Below are positions 6,567 through 12,105 of a DNA stretch of 12,105 nucleotides, piece by piece. Below the pieces are notes generated by a model, which had not been told where the DNA came from, did not search any database, and worked only from the letters and a program-made list of their open reading frames with translations. The stretch's first letter is position 1, and the number at the start of each line of letters is the position of its first letter. Position numbers and translations under genes: made by a program. Origin of the DNA: an uncultured bacterium (GTDB lineage: Bacteria > Planctomycetota > UBA1135 > GCA-002686595); contig CAJXRJ010000161.1 of the NCBI GenBank assembly GCA_913058555.1, forward strand, positions 1 to 12,105. Direction: 5' to 3'.

Positions 6567-7498
6567 TAGTTTTGCTTCTCCACGGCTTTCAAGAAGATCT
6601 CCTCGAGGGAATTGCGGCCGCTTTCGATGCGGCGAAGGAGGGCTCCTGTTTTGCGCGCGGCGTCCATGGCCGCCGCCGCGATGGTGTCGCTGTCTCCGAA
6701 CACCCGTATCTCACCGGGCTGGGGCTCCTCCCAGCGAAGGCCGGCCTCGGTGAGCGCTGCCCCGAACGCGGGGTCAGGTTGCTCAAGGCCAACCTTGACG
6801 GTCTCATCGGCGGGGCGGCGCAAGTTAGCGATCGTGTCCTGTACCAGTAGCTTGCCGTGGCCGACGATGACGACGGAGTCGCATATCTGCTCGACGTCGT
6901 GAAGGATGTGCGTGGAGAGGATGACGCTCGTCCCGGTTCGATCGTAGAGGCCGCGGATCAGCTTGAGCATGCGCTTGCGCCCGAGTGGGTCGAGGCCGCT
7001 GGTGGGCTCATCCAGGAGGACGATCCGCGGGTCGTGCACGATCGCCTGCGCCAGCTTCTGCTTCTGGCGCATGCCCGTCGAGTACGTTTGGACCTCGCGG
7101 TAGCGCGCCTCACCGAGGCCCACGTAGTCGAGCACCTCGTGGGCCCGGCGCAGGGCGTCCACCGGGGGCAGGCCGGAGAGCTCCCCCGCAAAGGCCACCG
7201 ACTCGACTCCCTTCAGTCCTGGGTAGATGCAGTCGTCTTCGGGCATGTAGCCCACGAGTTGCCGCACCTGACGGAAGTCGCGGCGCGAGTCTAGCCCAAG
7301 CACACGCGCTTCCCCGGACGTGATGCGCACCAGTCCCATCAAGGACTTGATCAACGTGCTCTTGCCCGCACCGTTGGGGCCCAGGAGCCCAAACACCCCG
7401 GGGGGCAGTGAGAACGACACCGCGTCGAGCGCCAGGTTGTCCCCGTAGCGCTTGGTGATCTGATCGATCTCGATCGTGAACTGGGTATCGGTCTCCAC
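6566..7498 (-). CDS. ABC transporter ATP-binding protein (first system)
   Basis: This is the first gene of the exporter operon, 310 residues from the GTG at 7498. Motifs are complete: Walker A GPNGAGKST (40-48), Q-loop region GYMPEDD with Glu in place of Gln, signature TYSTGMRQKQ (138-147), Walker B IVLLDEP (159-165), D-loop SGLDP, and His197 in STH. The C-terminal domain ends SLEEIFLKAVEK, as is usual in ABC-2 partners. I chose the GTG because GGAAG lies 8 nt upstream and the protein then starts a few residues before the first strand (TIEIDQITKRYG). An in-frame ATG at 7591 would add 31 low-complexity residues without a ribosome-binding site and would swallow an inverted repeat. This gene is divergent from the DUF1853 gene at 7662. 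Confidence 0.93.
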   Translation of the reverse strand: METDTQFTIEIDQITKRYGDNLALDAVSFSLPPGVFGLLGPNGAGKSTLIKSLMGLVRITSGEARVLGLDSRRDFRQVRQLVGYMPEDDCIYPGLKGVESVAFAGELSGLPPVDALRRAHEVLDYVGLGEARYREVQTYSTGMRQKQKLAQAIVHDPRIVLLDEPTSGLDPLGRKRMLKLIRGLYDRTGTSVILSTHILHDVEQICDSVVIVGHGKLLVQDTIANLRRPADETVKVGLEQPDPAFGAALTEAGLRWEEPQPGEIRVFGDSDTIAAAAMDAARKTGALLRRIESGRNSLEEIFLKAVEKQN

Positions 7499-7524
7499 GC
7501 CCGGATCTTCCACAACCGGACCAT

Positions 7525-7541
7525 CAGATCCCAGTGATCTG
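7525..7541. promoter_or_regulatory. 6-bp inverted repeat upstream of the exporter operon
   Basis: The arms cagatc (7525-7530) and gatctg (7536-7541) form a perfect dyad with a 5-nt spacer, 27 bp upstream of the preferred GTG at 7498. A TTGGCA on the minus strand begins just upstream of it and resembles a -35 element. The position fits an operator for the exporter operon. Short dyads also occur by chance. Confidence 0.3.
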
Positions 7542-7568
7542 CCAAAGAACCGAGCTTGGGCCGCGCGA

Positions 7569-7621
7569 CGAAGCAGGGCGGCGGTCCACATATCAGTCGG
7601 CCGGTCCCAAGCGCTGCTTCG
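7569..7621. repeat. 8-bp inverted repeat in the divergent promoter region
   Basis: The arms cgaagcag (7569-7576) and ctgcttcg (7614-7621) are exact reverse complements separated by 37 bp. They lie between the divergent starts at 7498 and 7662. Such an arrangement could serve a looping or dimeric regulator shared by both directions, but this is inference from position only. Confidence 0.25.
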
Positions 7622-7649
7622 GGCGTGTGCTGTGACTGAGCCCTGTTGT

Positions 7650-7655
7650 TACTCT
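7650..7655 (+). promoter_or_regulatory. Possible extended -10 of the DUF1853 gene (leaderless type)
   Basis: TACTCT fits TANNNT and is preceded by TG plus one base (7647-7649), an extended -10 pattern. Only six bases separate it from the ATG at 7662, so a transcript would begin at or beside the start codon. This agrees with the absence of a ribosome-binding site. No clear -35 is seen. Confidence 0.35.
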
Positions 7656-7661
7656 CCGTCG

Positions 7662-8597
7662 ATGACGTTGTGCCCACCCTTTCGAGACCGCGTCGTGCGC
7701 GATTTGTGGTGGGCGGTGACGAGTCCCGGGTTGGTGGGCGAGGGCTATTGCGCGTTGGTTCCGCGGTTCGAACCGGCCACGCTGCTCCCCGCGTTCGCGG
7801 CGCTGGATGCTGATCCCCAAGCTCTCCATCAGTCCGTCGCGGGGAGCCTGAAGGGGGATCGGCTGCGGCTCGGGGCCTACTTCGAGGACCTTATCCGGTT
7901 CTTCGTGATGCAGATTGCTGGGCATCGGGACGTCCAGAGCGGCGTTGTGATCTACGACAAGAAGCGAACGGTCGGCGAGCTCGACCTTCTGTTCCGCGAC
8001 GGGGAGTCTTGCCACCATTGGGAGCTCGCGGTGAAGTTCTTCCTGCATGTGCCGGAGCTGGCCCCTGATCTGGGAGACTGCTTCGTGGGGCCGCAGACCC
8101 GGGATCGCTTTCACCTTAAGATCGCGCGGGTTCGCGATCACCAGGTTCCGCTGGCGGGGCACGCGGCTGCGGCGAGGGTCCTGGCTCCTTGGCAGCCGCT
8201 CCGGAGCGCCGCGCTTCTCCGTGGGCGTTTGTTCTATCCAGCGTCGTCAGGCTGGGACGCCGGCGTGGGGGGCTCGTCAGTTGCGCCGAATCACCTGCGT
8301 GGATGGTGGTGCCCGGTGGACCGCTGTGATGAACGGCTGCCACACGCGGACTCCTACGCCCTCCTGACCCGGCGCGAGTGGCTCGCGCCCATCGACGCAG
8401 CATTGGACGCGGTGACCAAGTGGGATCGAGAACAAGTTTGCGCCTGGGCCGGGGAGGCGGCGGCGACTTGGCCGGTGGGGGTCGCCCGATCGTACGTCGT
8501 CGCCGGACTCGACCCCGCGGGGCGCGAGCTGCACCGGGGTTTTCTTGTGTCCGTCGGGTGGCCGGGGCGCGGCGTCGGCGATGGGGCTGGCCGCTGA
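7662..8597 (+). CDS. DUF1853 family protein
   Basis: The product has 311 residues from the ATG at 7662. The frame is open further upstream, but that part crosses the divergent promoter and is low complexity, while the family-typical VVRDLWWAVTSPGL begins at residue 11. Family landmarks follow: LGAYFEDLIRFF (70-81), GELDLLFRD (105-113), HHWELAVKFFL (118-128), GPQTRDRFHLKI (143-154), SYALLTRREWLAPI in the last third, and a closing RGFLVSVGWP. DUF1853 is uncharacterised. E75, D108, E121 and K125 lie in an order reminiscent of PD-(D/E)XK nuclease folds, but the E-to-K spacing (ELAVK) is not the standard E-x-K, so a nuclease role is only a hypothesis. It probably acts in the cytoplasm, as no signal peptide is seen. 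The last ten residues, GRGVGDGAGR, are low complexity. Confidence 0.85.
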   Translation: MTLCPPFRDRVVRDLWWAVTSPGLVGEGYCALVPRFEPATLLPAFAALDADPQALHQSVAGSLKGDRLRLGAYFEDLIRFFVMQIAGHRDVQSGVVIYDKKRTVGELDLLFRDGESCHHWELAVKFFLHVPELAPDLGDCFVGPQTRDRFHLKIARVRDHQVPLAGHAAAARVLAPWQPLRSAALLRGRLFYPASSGWDAGVGGSSVAPNHLRGWWCPVDRCDERLPHADSYALLTRREWLAPIDAALDAVTKWDREQVCAWAGEAAATWPVGVARSYVVAGLDPAGRELHRGFLVSVGWPGRGVGDGAGR

Positions 8598-8612
8598 CGC
8601 AGGGCATTTCTT

Positions 8613-8786
8613 GTGCTGGACCCTCGCTTGGGCTTGCAGGACGCTTCCGCGTCGGGACAGACCGTCTTCTTCGGCCAGTTCGCGGGCCTGAGTGGCGAGA
8701 CAACTTCCTCGTCCGTGGCGGTGTTCGAATGGCTGCTCCGGGAGTGTGCGCGGAGAGGGGAGCGTGGACTCTCACGGTTCCTGTGA
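8613..8786 (+). CDS. Small ORF in frame just after the DUF1853 stop, possibly a remnant
   Basis: Directly after the TGA at 8595-8597 the same reading frame stays open to TGA 8784-8786. A GTG at 8613 gives 57 residues, including DASASGQTVFFGQFAGLSGE and then VAVFEWLLRECARRGERGL. I counted about 79% G/C at third positions, comparable to genuine genes here, and the amino acids are balanced. There is no ribosome-binding site. I do not recognise a family. It could be a short independent gene, the end of a longer ancestral DUF1853 protein cut off by a nonsense mutation, or the tail of a lost gene. The DUF1853 protein already ends as its family normally does, which favours the last or the first option. 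Confidence 0.3.
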   Translation: MLDPRLGLQDASASGQTVFFGQFAGLSGETTSSSVAVFEWLLRECARRGERGLSRFL

Positions 8787-8794
8787 CACAGCGA

Positions 8795-8800
8795 TAGAAT
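8795..8800 (+). promoter_or_regulatory. Possible -10 of the DUF4240 gene (leaderless type)
   Basis: TAGAAT matches the -10 consensus at five of six positions and ends six bases before the ATG at 8807. That is the same spacing as upstream of the DUF1853 gene. No clear -35 was found. Confidence 0.35.
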
Positions 8801-8806
8801 CACTGG

Positions 8807-9400
8807 ATGCGCTGGAACTCAATCCTGCTGTGTGGAGTCATGTTCTTCTCCTGCACGGGGGACTCGAAATCAGTGATGCCGATGAACGAGGATGAATTTT
8901 GGACGATCGTTGACGGCGCAGATGCGGCGGCAGGTTTCGACGCGGAAAGAAAGAAGGCTCACCTGTCCCAACAACTGGGATCCATGCCTCCTGCGAAGCA
9001 GCAAGACTTTGCTCGGTGGTGGCAGTTCAAGAAGTCTGACGCGTACCGAGAAGACCTTTGGGCGGCGGCCTACGTCATCCGGGGGGGCTGTTCCGATGAC
9101 GGATTCATGGACTTTCGGTCAGCCCTCGTTGGGCTGGGCCGCGCACGCTTTGAGAGCGCTCTGCTCGACCCAGACTCCCTTGCGGAACTAGCAGCCTCGA
9201 CTGATCCTGAGGACCTCTTGGAGTACTTTTGTTACGAGTCACTCTCGTACGCTTGGGTCGAGCTCTTGGGGGGATTCGATGGCCTGCCGGCTTCGGAGGT
9301 GGAGTCCCCCGGCACGACGTCGGACTTGAAGGGCGCGGCCTTTGAAGAGGATGACTTGCCCACGACGCACCCGCGGCTCTGGAAGCTCTTCGGCTCCTAG
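8807..9400 (+). CDS. DUF4240 protein with lipoprotein-like leader
   Basis: The product has 197 residues. From residue 26 it matches the DUF4240 pattern: MNEDEFWTIVDGA at the start, then LWAAAYVIRGGCSDDGFMDF, RSALVGLGRARFESALLDPD, and an acidic C-terminal half. DUF4240 proteins usually begin at the EFW motif, have no known activity and often appear beside other solitary genes. Here the ATG at 8807 adds a leader with R2, a hydrophobic stretch and C16 in FFSCTGDSK. This looks like a lipoprotein signal, although the FFS before Cys departs from the usual L-[AS]-[GA] box. If the true start is the ATG at 8876 or 8882, the protein is cytoplasmic. None of the starts has a ribosome-binding site. A -10-like TAGAAT immediately upstream favours 8807. 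It faces the DUF1772 gene, with 27 bp between their ends and no visible terminator. Confidence 0.82.
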   Translation: MRWNSILLCGVMFFSCTGDSKSVMPMNEDEFWTIVDGADAAAGFDAERKKAHLSQQLGSMPPAKQQDFARWWQFKKSDAYREDLWAAAYVIRGGCSDDGFMDFRSALVGLGRARFESALLDPDSLAELAASTDPEDLLEYFCYESLSYAWVELLGGFDGLPASEVESPGTTSDLKGAAFEEDDLPTTHPRLWKLFGS

Positions 9401-9427
9401 CTGGCATCCCTGGGAGAGGTACCACGC

Positions 9428-9901
9428 TCACAGCGCCAGTGCGAAACCGGCCGAGGCGAGGGCACAGAAGGCGGTGCGCAGGGCGTTCCAGCGTCCCCAC
9501 AGGACGCGATAGCGTCGCCAGGTCTCCCCGGCGGCCTCTGTGCTGAGCGCATCGGCGTCGACGCGGTCGAGCTCTTCATTCAGCGGGACATTGCCCTGGC
9601 CGGTGATCACGATCGCGCCGGCCCCATAGAGCGCCGCGGCCGCAAGGGCGAGGGGCCGATCCTCGGACATCGCGACGGCCGCGACGGCGACGGCGGCTGT
9701 TCCGAACCAGACGCCCATGGCGCTCGAGCGCAGGATCCGCGTGTTGAGCGCCTGCATGGTGCGGATCGCCTGGGCGGGGCCGAGGTCGTCGAACGAGCGC
9801 ATGAGGAAGGAGGCGAAGGCAAAACAGAGTCCGGCGACCAGACCAGAGCCAACAGCTGCGGCGAGCGTGGCGGCGTCGCCGAGAATCGCAATCGGCGACA
9901 T
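9428..9901 (-). CDS. DUF1772 (anthrone-oxygenase-like) membrane protein
   Basis: The product has 157 residues and four likely membrane helices, near 9-33, 57-77, 83-100 and 137-156. Family landmarks are MRSFDDLGPAQAIRTMQALN after helix 1, GQGNVPLNEELDRVD in the loop after helix 3, and a WRRYRVLWGRWNALRT segment before the last helix. The NVPLN and W..Y...W..WN..R motifs define DUF1772, sometimes named anthrone oxygenase after fungal and actinomycete members. No substrate can be inferred here. The ATG shares one base with the stop of the upstream DUF4345 gene (TAATG), so the two are translationally coupled and probably act in the same process. It is the last gene of the operon that starts at 11243. 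Confidence 0.87.
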   Translation of the reverse strand: MSPIAILGDAATLAAAVGSGLVAGLCFAFASFLMRSFDDLGPAQAIRTMQALNTRILRSSAMGVWFGTAAVAVAAVAMSEDRPLALAAAALYGAGAIVITGQGNVPLNEELDRVDADALSTEAAGETWRRYRVLWGRWNALRTAFCALASAGFALAL

Positions 9902-10347
9902 TACAGGGCCCCCGCGATGGACGAGGGATGGGCCTGCGCGGGAACCGAAGCTTGCGCCCGCCGCATGGCCCGGACCAGCGCGACCGCGCAGGCCGCCCCG
10001 ATCACGAGCTCGATCGAGGTTGCGGCGAGGAGCCCAGCGGCCGGCACGCCGTCGAGTGCGAGGCTCACGAGGCGGGAGGCGCCGTAGGCGAGGTAAACCG
10101 CTGCGGCGATGGAGGTCGAGGCGAACGCGAACGTGCGGACGAACGCACCCACGCCCATCAGGACGCCGAGCACCATCAGGGCGCCGCCGGGTGCGCGGAC
10201 CTCGCTGAGCAGGCTGGGGTCGGCGGCGAGCTCGATACCGTGGGTCGCGTGGAACTGGGCCGGGGCGAAGAGGATTGAGGCGCCGATGGTGACGGCGATC
10301 AGGCCGCTGATGGCGAGCAGGGAACGGAGCTTCCTTGTGGGTTTCAT
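9901..10347 (-). CDS. DUF4345-like membrane protein
   Basis: The product has 148 residues with four hydrophobic segments (about 8-28, 54-73, 76-97 and 104-125). Between the first two lies a hydrophilic loop containing LLSEVRAPGGALMVLG. The short 'SE.R..GG...LG' motif after the first helix and the four-helix layout suggest DUF4345, a family of small bacterial membrane proteins without known function. A DoxX- or DUF4149-like relative is the main alternative. The Ala-rich C-terminal tail after residue 130 is cytoplasmic-looking and unconserved in appearance. The gene starts 44 bp after the stop of the NmrA-type gene and overlaps the DUF1772 start by one base, so it is the middle gene of a three-gene operon. 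Confidence 0.8.
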   Translation of the reverse strand: MKPTRKLRSLLAISGLIAVTIGASILFAPAQFHATHGIELAADPSLLSEVRAPGGALMVLGVLMGVGAFVRTFAFASTSIAAAVYLAYGASRLVSLALDGVPAAGLLAATSIELVIGAACAVALVRAMRRAQASVPAQAHPSSIAGAL

Positions 10348-10391
10348 GGCGGTTGGTGGGCTGGTGGTGGGGACGCTGTGATTCGCGCGGG

Positions 10392-11243
10392 TCAGGGTTG
10401 GTTCACGGGGAGGTCCCAGGCGCCACGGGCTGCAGCGGCGCGGGCGTATTCGCGGAAGTCGCGTGCCGGGCGGCCCAGGGCGCGCTGGACGCCGTCCGCC
10501 ACGCGGGCATTGCGGCCGTCGAGCACCGTGGTGAAGAGGTAGTCGAGCAGTTGAATCAGGTCCGCCGGCATGCCCGCCTCCGAGAGTCCAGCTTGGAAGG
10601 TCTCGCCTGGGATCGTCACGTAACGGACGTCTTGGCCCGTGGCCTCGGCGATCTCTCGAACGGCGCCAGCGAAGGTCAGGAGGCGCGGCCCCGTGACTTC
10701 GTAGACCTCGCCCACGTGGCCGTCCGCCGTGAGCGCGGCGGCGGCGACCTCAGCGACGTCCTCGAGGTCGATGAAGGGTTCGAGGACCTCGCCCGCGGGC
10801 AGCGCGACCTCGCCGGCGAGTACCGCACCGTGGAACGCGCCCTCGTCGAAGTTCTGTGCGAACCAGCTCGCGCGGACGATCGTCCACTCCAAGCCCGAGT
10901 CCTGGACGATGTGCTCACAGCGCTGGGCCTCCTCCTCGCCGCGGCCGGAGAGCAGCACGAGGCGGCGAACGCCCATCGATTTTGCCAGCTCGGTGAAGGC
11001 CGCGATCGCTGCGGGGGCGGCGGGCACCGCGAGGTCGGGGCTGTAGACGACGTAGGCGGCGCGCACGCCCTCGAGCGCGGGGCCCCAGGTCGCTTGATCG
11101 TCCCAGTCAAAGGGGGTGAAGGAAGGCGCGCCGGAGCGGGAGGTGCGGCGCACCGGGTGGCCTTTGGCTTCGAGGCGGTCGGCGACGCGGCGGCCGGTCT
11201 TGCCTGTGGCGGCGAGGATCAGGGTCGGAAGGGGGTTCTGCAT
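10392..11243 (-). CDS. NmrA-type NAD(P)-binding oxidoreductase or redox-sensing protein
   Basis: The product has 283 residues from the ATG at 11243. The frame is open to 11417, but that extension is compositionally poor and covers the divergent promoter. A Rossmann nucleotide-binding start is clear: PTLILAATGKTGRRVADRLE, with the G-x-T-G-x-x-V pattern. VRRTSRSG follows at the end of the second strand and suggests NADP preference. Later segments are VRRLVLLSGRGEEEAQRCEH, WTIVRASWFAQNF and EPFIDLEDVAEVAAAAL, the usual NmrA/TMR-like layout with no complete YxxxK catalytic pair. Members include NADPH-dependent azo or quinone reductases and non-catalytic redox sensors. It is the first gene of the operon with DUF4345 and DUF1772 and is divergent from an AraC-type regulator. 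Confidence 0.9.
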   Translation of the reverse strand: MQNPLPTLILAATGKTGRRVADRLEAKGHPVRRTSRSGAPSFTPFDWDDQATWGPALEGVRAAYVVYSPDLAVPAAPAAIAAFTELAKSMGVRRLVLLSGRGEEEAQRCEHIVQDSGLEWTIVRASWFAQNFDEGAFHGAVLAGEVALPAGEVLEPFIDLEDVAEVAAAALTADGHVGEVYEVTGPRLLTFAGAVREIAEATGQDVRYVTIPGETFQAGLSEAGMPADLIQLLDYLFTTVLDGRNARVADGVQRALGRPARDFREYARAAAARGAWDLPVNQP

Positions 11244-11415
11244 GGTTGGGTCGTTGTCTAAGAGGGGGTGGGTGGTGGCGAGCGCTCGATCGGTCGCTTG
11301 TTCCAGGGATAGAATCGGCCTTCGGGGCGGGACGCACCATGCTGTGGGGTCCCTAGTTTTGTGCAGGGAGTCCAGAGAGGTGGACGCGGGGTGGTATGGG
11401 GCCGATACTCTCGGC
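11244..11415. promoter_or_regulatory. Divergent promoter region between the NmrA operon and the AraC-type regulator
   Basis: This 172-bp gap separates start codons at 11243 (minus) and 11416 (plus). It contains the perfect palindrome cgagcgctcg (11279-11288), overlapped by cgatcg (11287-11292), which is a good operator candidate. A TAGAAT at 11310-11315 resembles a plus-strand -10. Immediately before the regulator, gccga (11401-11405) and tcggc (11411-11415) form a small dyad around TACTCT, another possible -10 only four bases from the ATG. A dyad there would allow autoregulation. Which element is used cannot be told from sequence. Confidence 0.4.
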
Positions 11416-12105
11416 ATGGAACGCCTGACCGAGATCCCTCCCTCCGCCGATCCCCTGGGCGAGGCCCTGCACCTGCTCAGGCTGACCGGTAGCGTCTACG
11501 CCCGCTCCGAGCTGACTGCCCCCTGGGGCATCGATATGCCGCCGCTGGAAGGGCACATGATGTTCCACATCGTCGCCGCGGGGCGCTGTTGGTTGGAGGC
11601 TGACGGGAGCGAGCCGCTGTTGCTTGAGCGCGGTAGTCTGGCGCTCGTTCCCCATGGGCTCGGCCACCGCCTAGTCGATGAGCGCGGGCGCGAGAGCGTT
11701 GACTTCTTCGATCTACCGGTCGAGCGCGTCACCGAGCGCTACGAACGATTGCAGTACGGCGGTGGGGGCGATGAATGCCGGCTGATCTGCGTGGTCGTGC
11801 GCTTCGATCACGCCGCCGCGGAGCGGCTGGTCGACGCGCTCCCACCTGTGCTCCACGTCGACGCCTGGGAGAGCGGCGAGGATCGCTGGCTGGCTGATAC
11901 GTTGCGCTTCATCGCGCGCGAGGCTGAGTCCTTGCGCCCCGGCGGCGAGACGGTTATCACGCGTCTGGCGGACATACTCGTGATCCAAATGGTGCGTCAC
12001 TGGATTGAGATGGAGAGCGCCGTCGACACGGGGTGGCTCGCCGCCCTGCGCGACGAGCACCTGGGTCGCGCGATCGCGGCGATCCACCGCGAGCCGGGAT
12101 CGGAC
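11416..12105 (+). CDS. AraC-family transcriptional regulator with N-terminal cupin domain (partial)
   Basis: The frame is open from the ATG at 11416 to the window edge, giving 230 residues. The first 170 or so form a cupin_6-type sensor domain: ALHLLRLTGSVYARSELTAP, GHMMFHIVAAGRCWLEAD, LLLERGSLALVPHGLGHRL, then a region with VVVRFDH and LPPVLHVDAWESG. A helical linker follows (ETVITRLADILVIQMVRHWI). The segment WLAALRDEHLGRAIAAIH is where these proteins enter their AraC DNA-binding domain, whose two helix-turn-helix motifs lie beyond the window. The ligand is unknown. By position it most likely controls the divergent NmrA-DUF4345-DUF1772 operon and itself. There is no ribosome-binding site before the ATG. 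Confidence 0.9.
   Translation, partial: MERLTEIPPSADPLGEALHLLRLTGSVYARSELTAPWGIDMPPLEGHMMFHIVAAGRCWLEADGSEPLLLERGSLALVPHGLGHRLVDERGRESVDFFDLPVERVTERYERLQYGGGGDECRLICVVVRFDHAAAERLVDALPPVLHVDAWESGEDRWLADTLRFIAREAESLRPGGETVITRLADILVIQMVRHWIEMESAVDTGWLAALRDEHLGRAIAAIHREPGSD

Noticed and set aside
7476..7661. Upstream extension of the DUF1853 frame
   Set aside because: The added 62 residues are unlike the family and overlap the start and promoter of the divergent ABC operon. Family similarity begins shortly after the ATG at 7662.
7765..7774. ggttcgaacc, resembling a tRNA T-arm
   Set aside because: It is a palindrome inside DUF1853 coding sequence. No acceptor stem, D-arm or anticodon arm can be folded around it.
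10335..11261. Plus-strand frame of 308 codons opposite the NmrA-type gene
   Set aside because: It is a mirror of a gene with a clear Rossmann motif and family layout. The translation is Ala/Gly/Arg-rich and featureless.
11244..11417. Upstream extension of the NmrA-type frame
   Set aside because: It would cover the whole divergent promoter and reach the regulator start, and the Rossmann strand begins seven residues after the ATG at 11243.
1..12105. CRISPR array, insertion sequence, integron, prophage or toxin-antitoxin module
   Set aside because: No regularly spaced repeats, no transposase or integrase motifs and no terminal inverted repeats with target duplications were seen. The small genes do not resemble toxin-antitoxin pairs.

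Overview
The window looks like chromosomal DNA from a GC-rich member of the Planctomycetota. The evidence is two secreted proteins of a style common in that phylum. One is built from repeats of the form 'D.GSGP.LY.GG ... WDG..W..LG'. The other ends in a C-terminal domain that starts GSNYC and closes SNFTDGLEIMFQ. Ribosome-binding sites are weak or absent before several genes, and third codon positions in the real genes are strongly G/C. The phylum call is pattern recognition, not a database result.

Left part (1-3850). A partial secreted repeat protein is read leftwards from 559 and leaves the window. About 1.27 kb without a convincing gene follows (560-1825). It holds several perfect short hairpins and one minus-strand frame (701-1042) with coding-like composition. 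A complete secreted beta-rich protein (1826-2905) is followed by a structured 3' region that ends in an 18-bp stem-loop. Next is an exported M1/MA-clan zinc-peptidase-like gene (3045-3704). It has an intact HEXXH-x18-E zinc site, but its C-terminal part lies in another frame, carries a TAG and runs into the next gene, so it looks degenerate.

Centre (3854-7498, minus strand). A tightly overlapping four-gene operon encodes two complete ABC-2 type exporters, in the order ATPase-permease-ATPase-permease, with overlaps of 1, 1 and 4 nt. The substrate cannot be read from the sequence.

Right of the divergent promoter (7662-9400, plus strand). A DUF1853 protein comes first. A short frame (8613-8786) follows in the same reading frame just after its stop. 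A DUF4240 protein with a lipoprotein-like leader comes last.

Right end (9428-12105). A minus-strand operon encodes an NmrA-type NAD(P)-binding oxidoreductase, a DUF4345 membrane protein and a DUF1772 (anthrone-oxygenase-like) membrane protein. It is divergent from a partial AraC-family regulator with an N-terminal cupin domain, which probably controls it. No tRNA, rRNA, CRISPR array, insertion sequence or phage gene was seen. The window reads as ordinary chromosome with some local gene decay. I did not find a clear new defence or mobile system.
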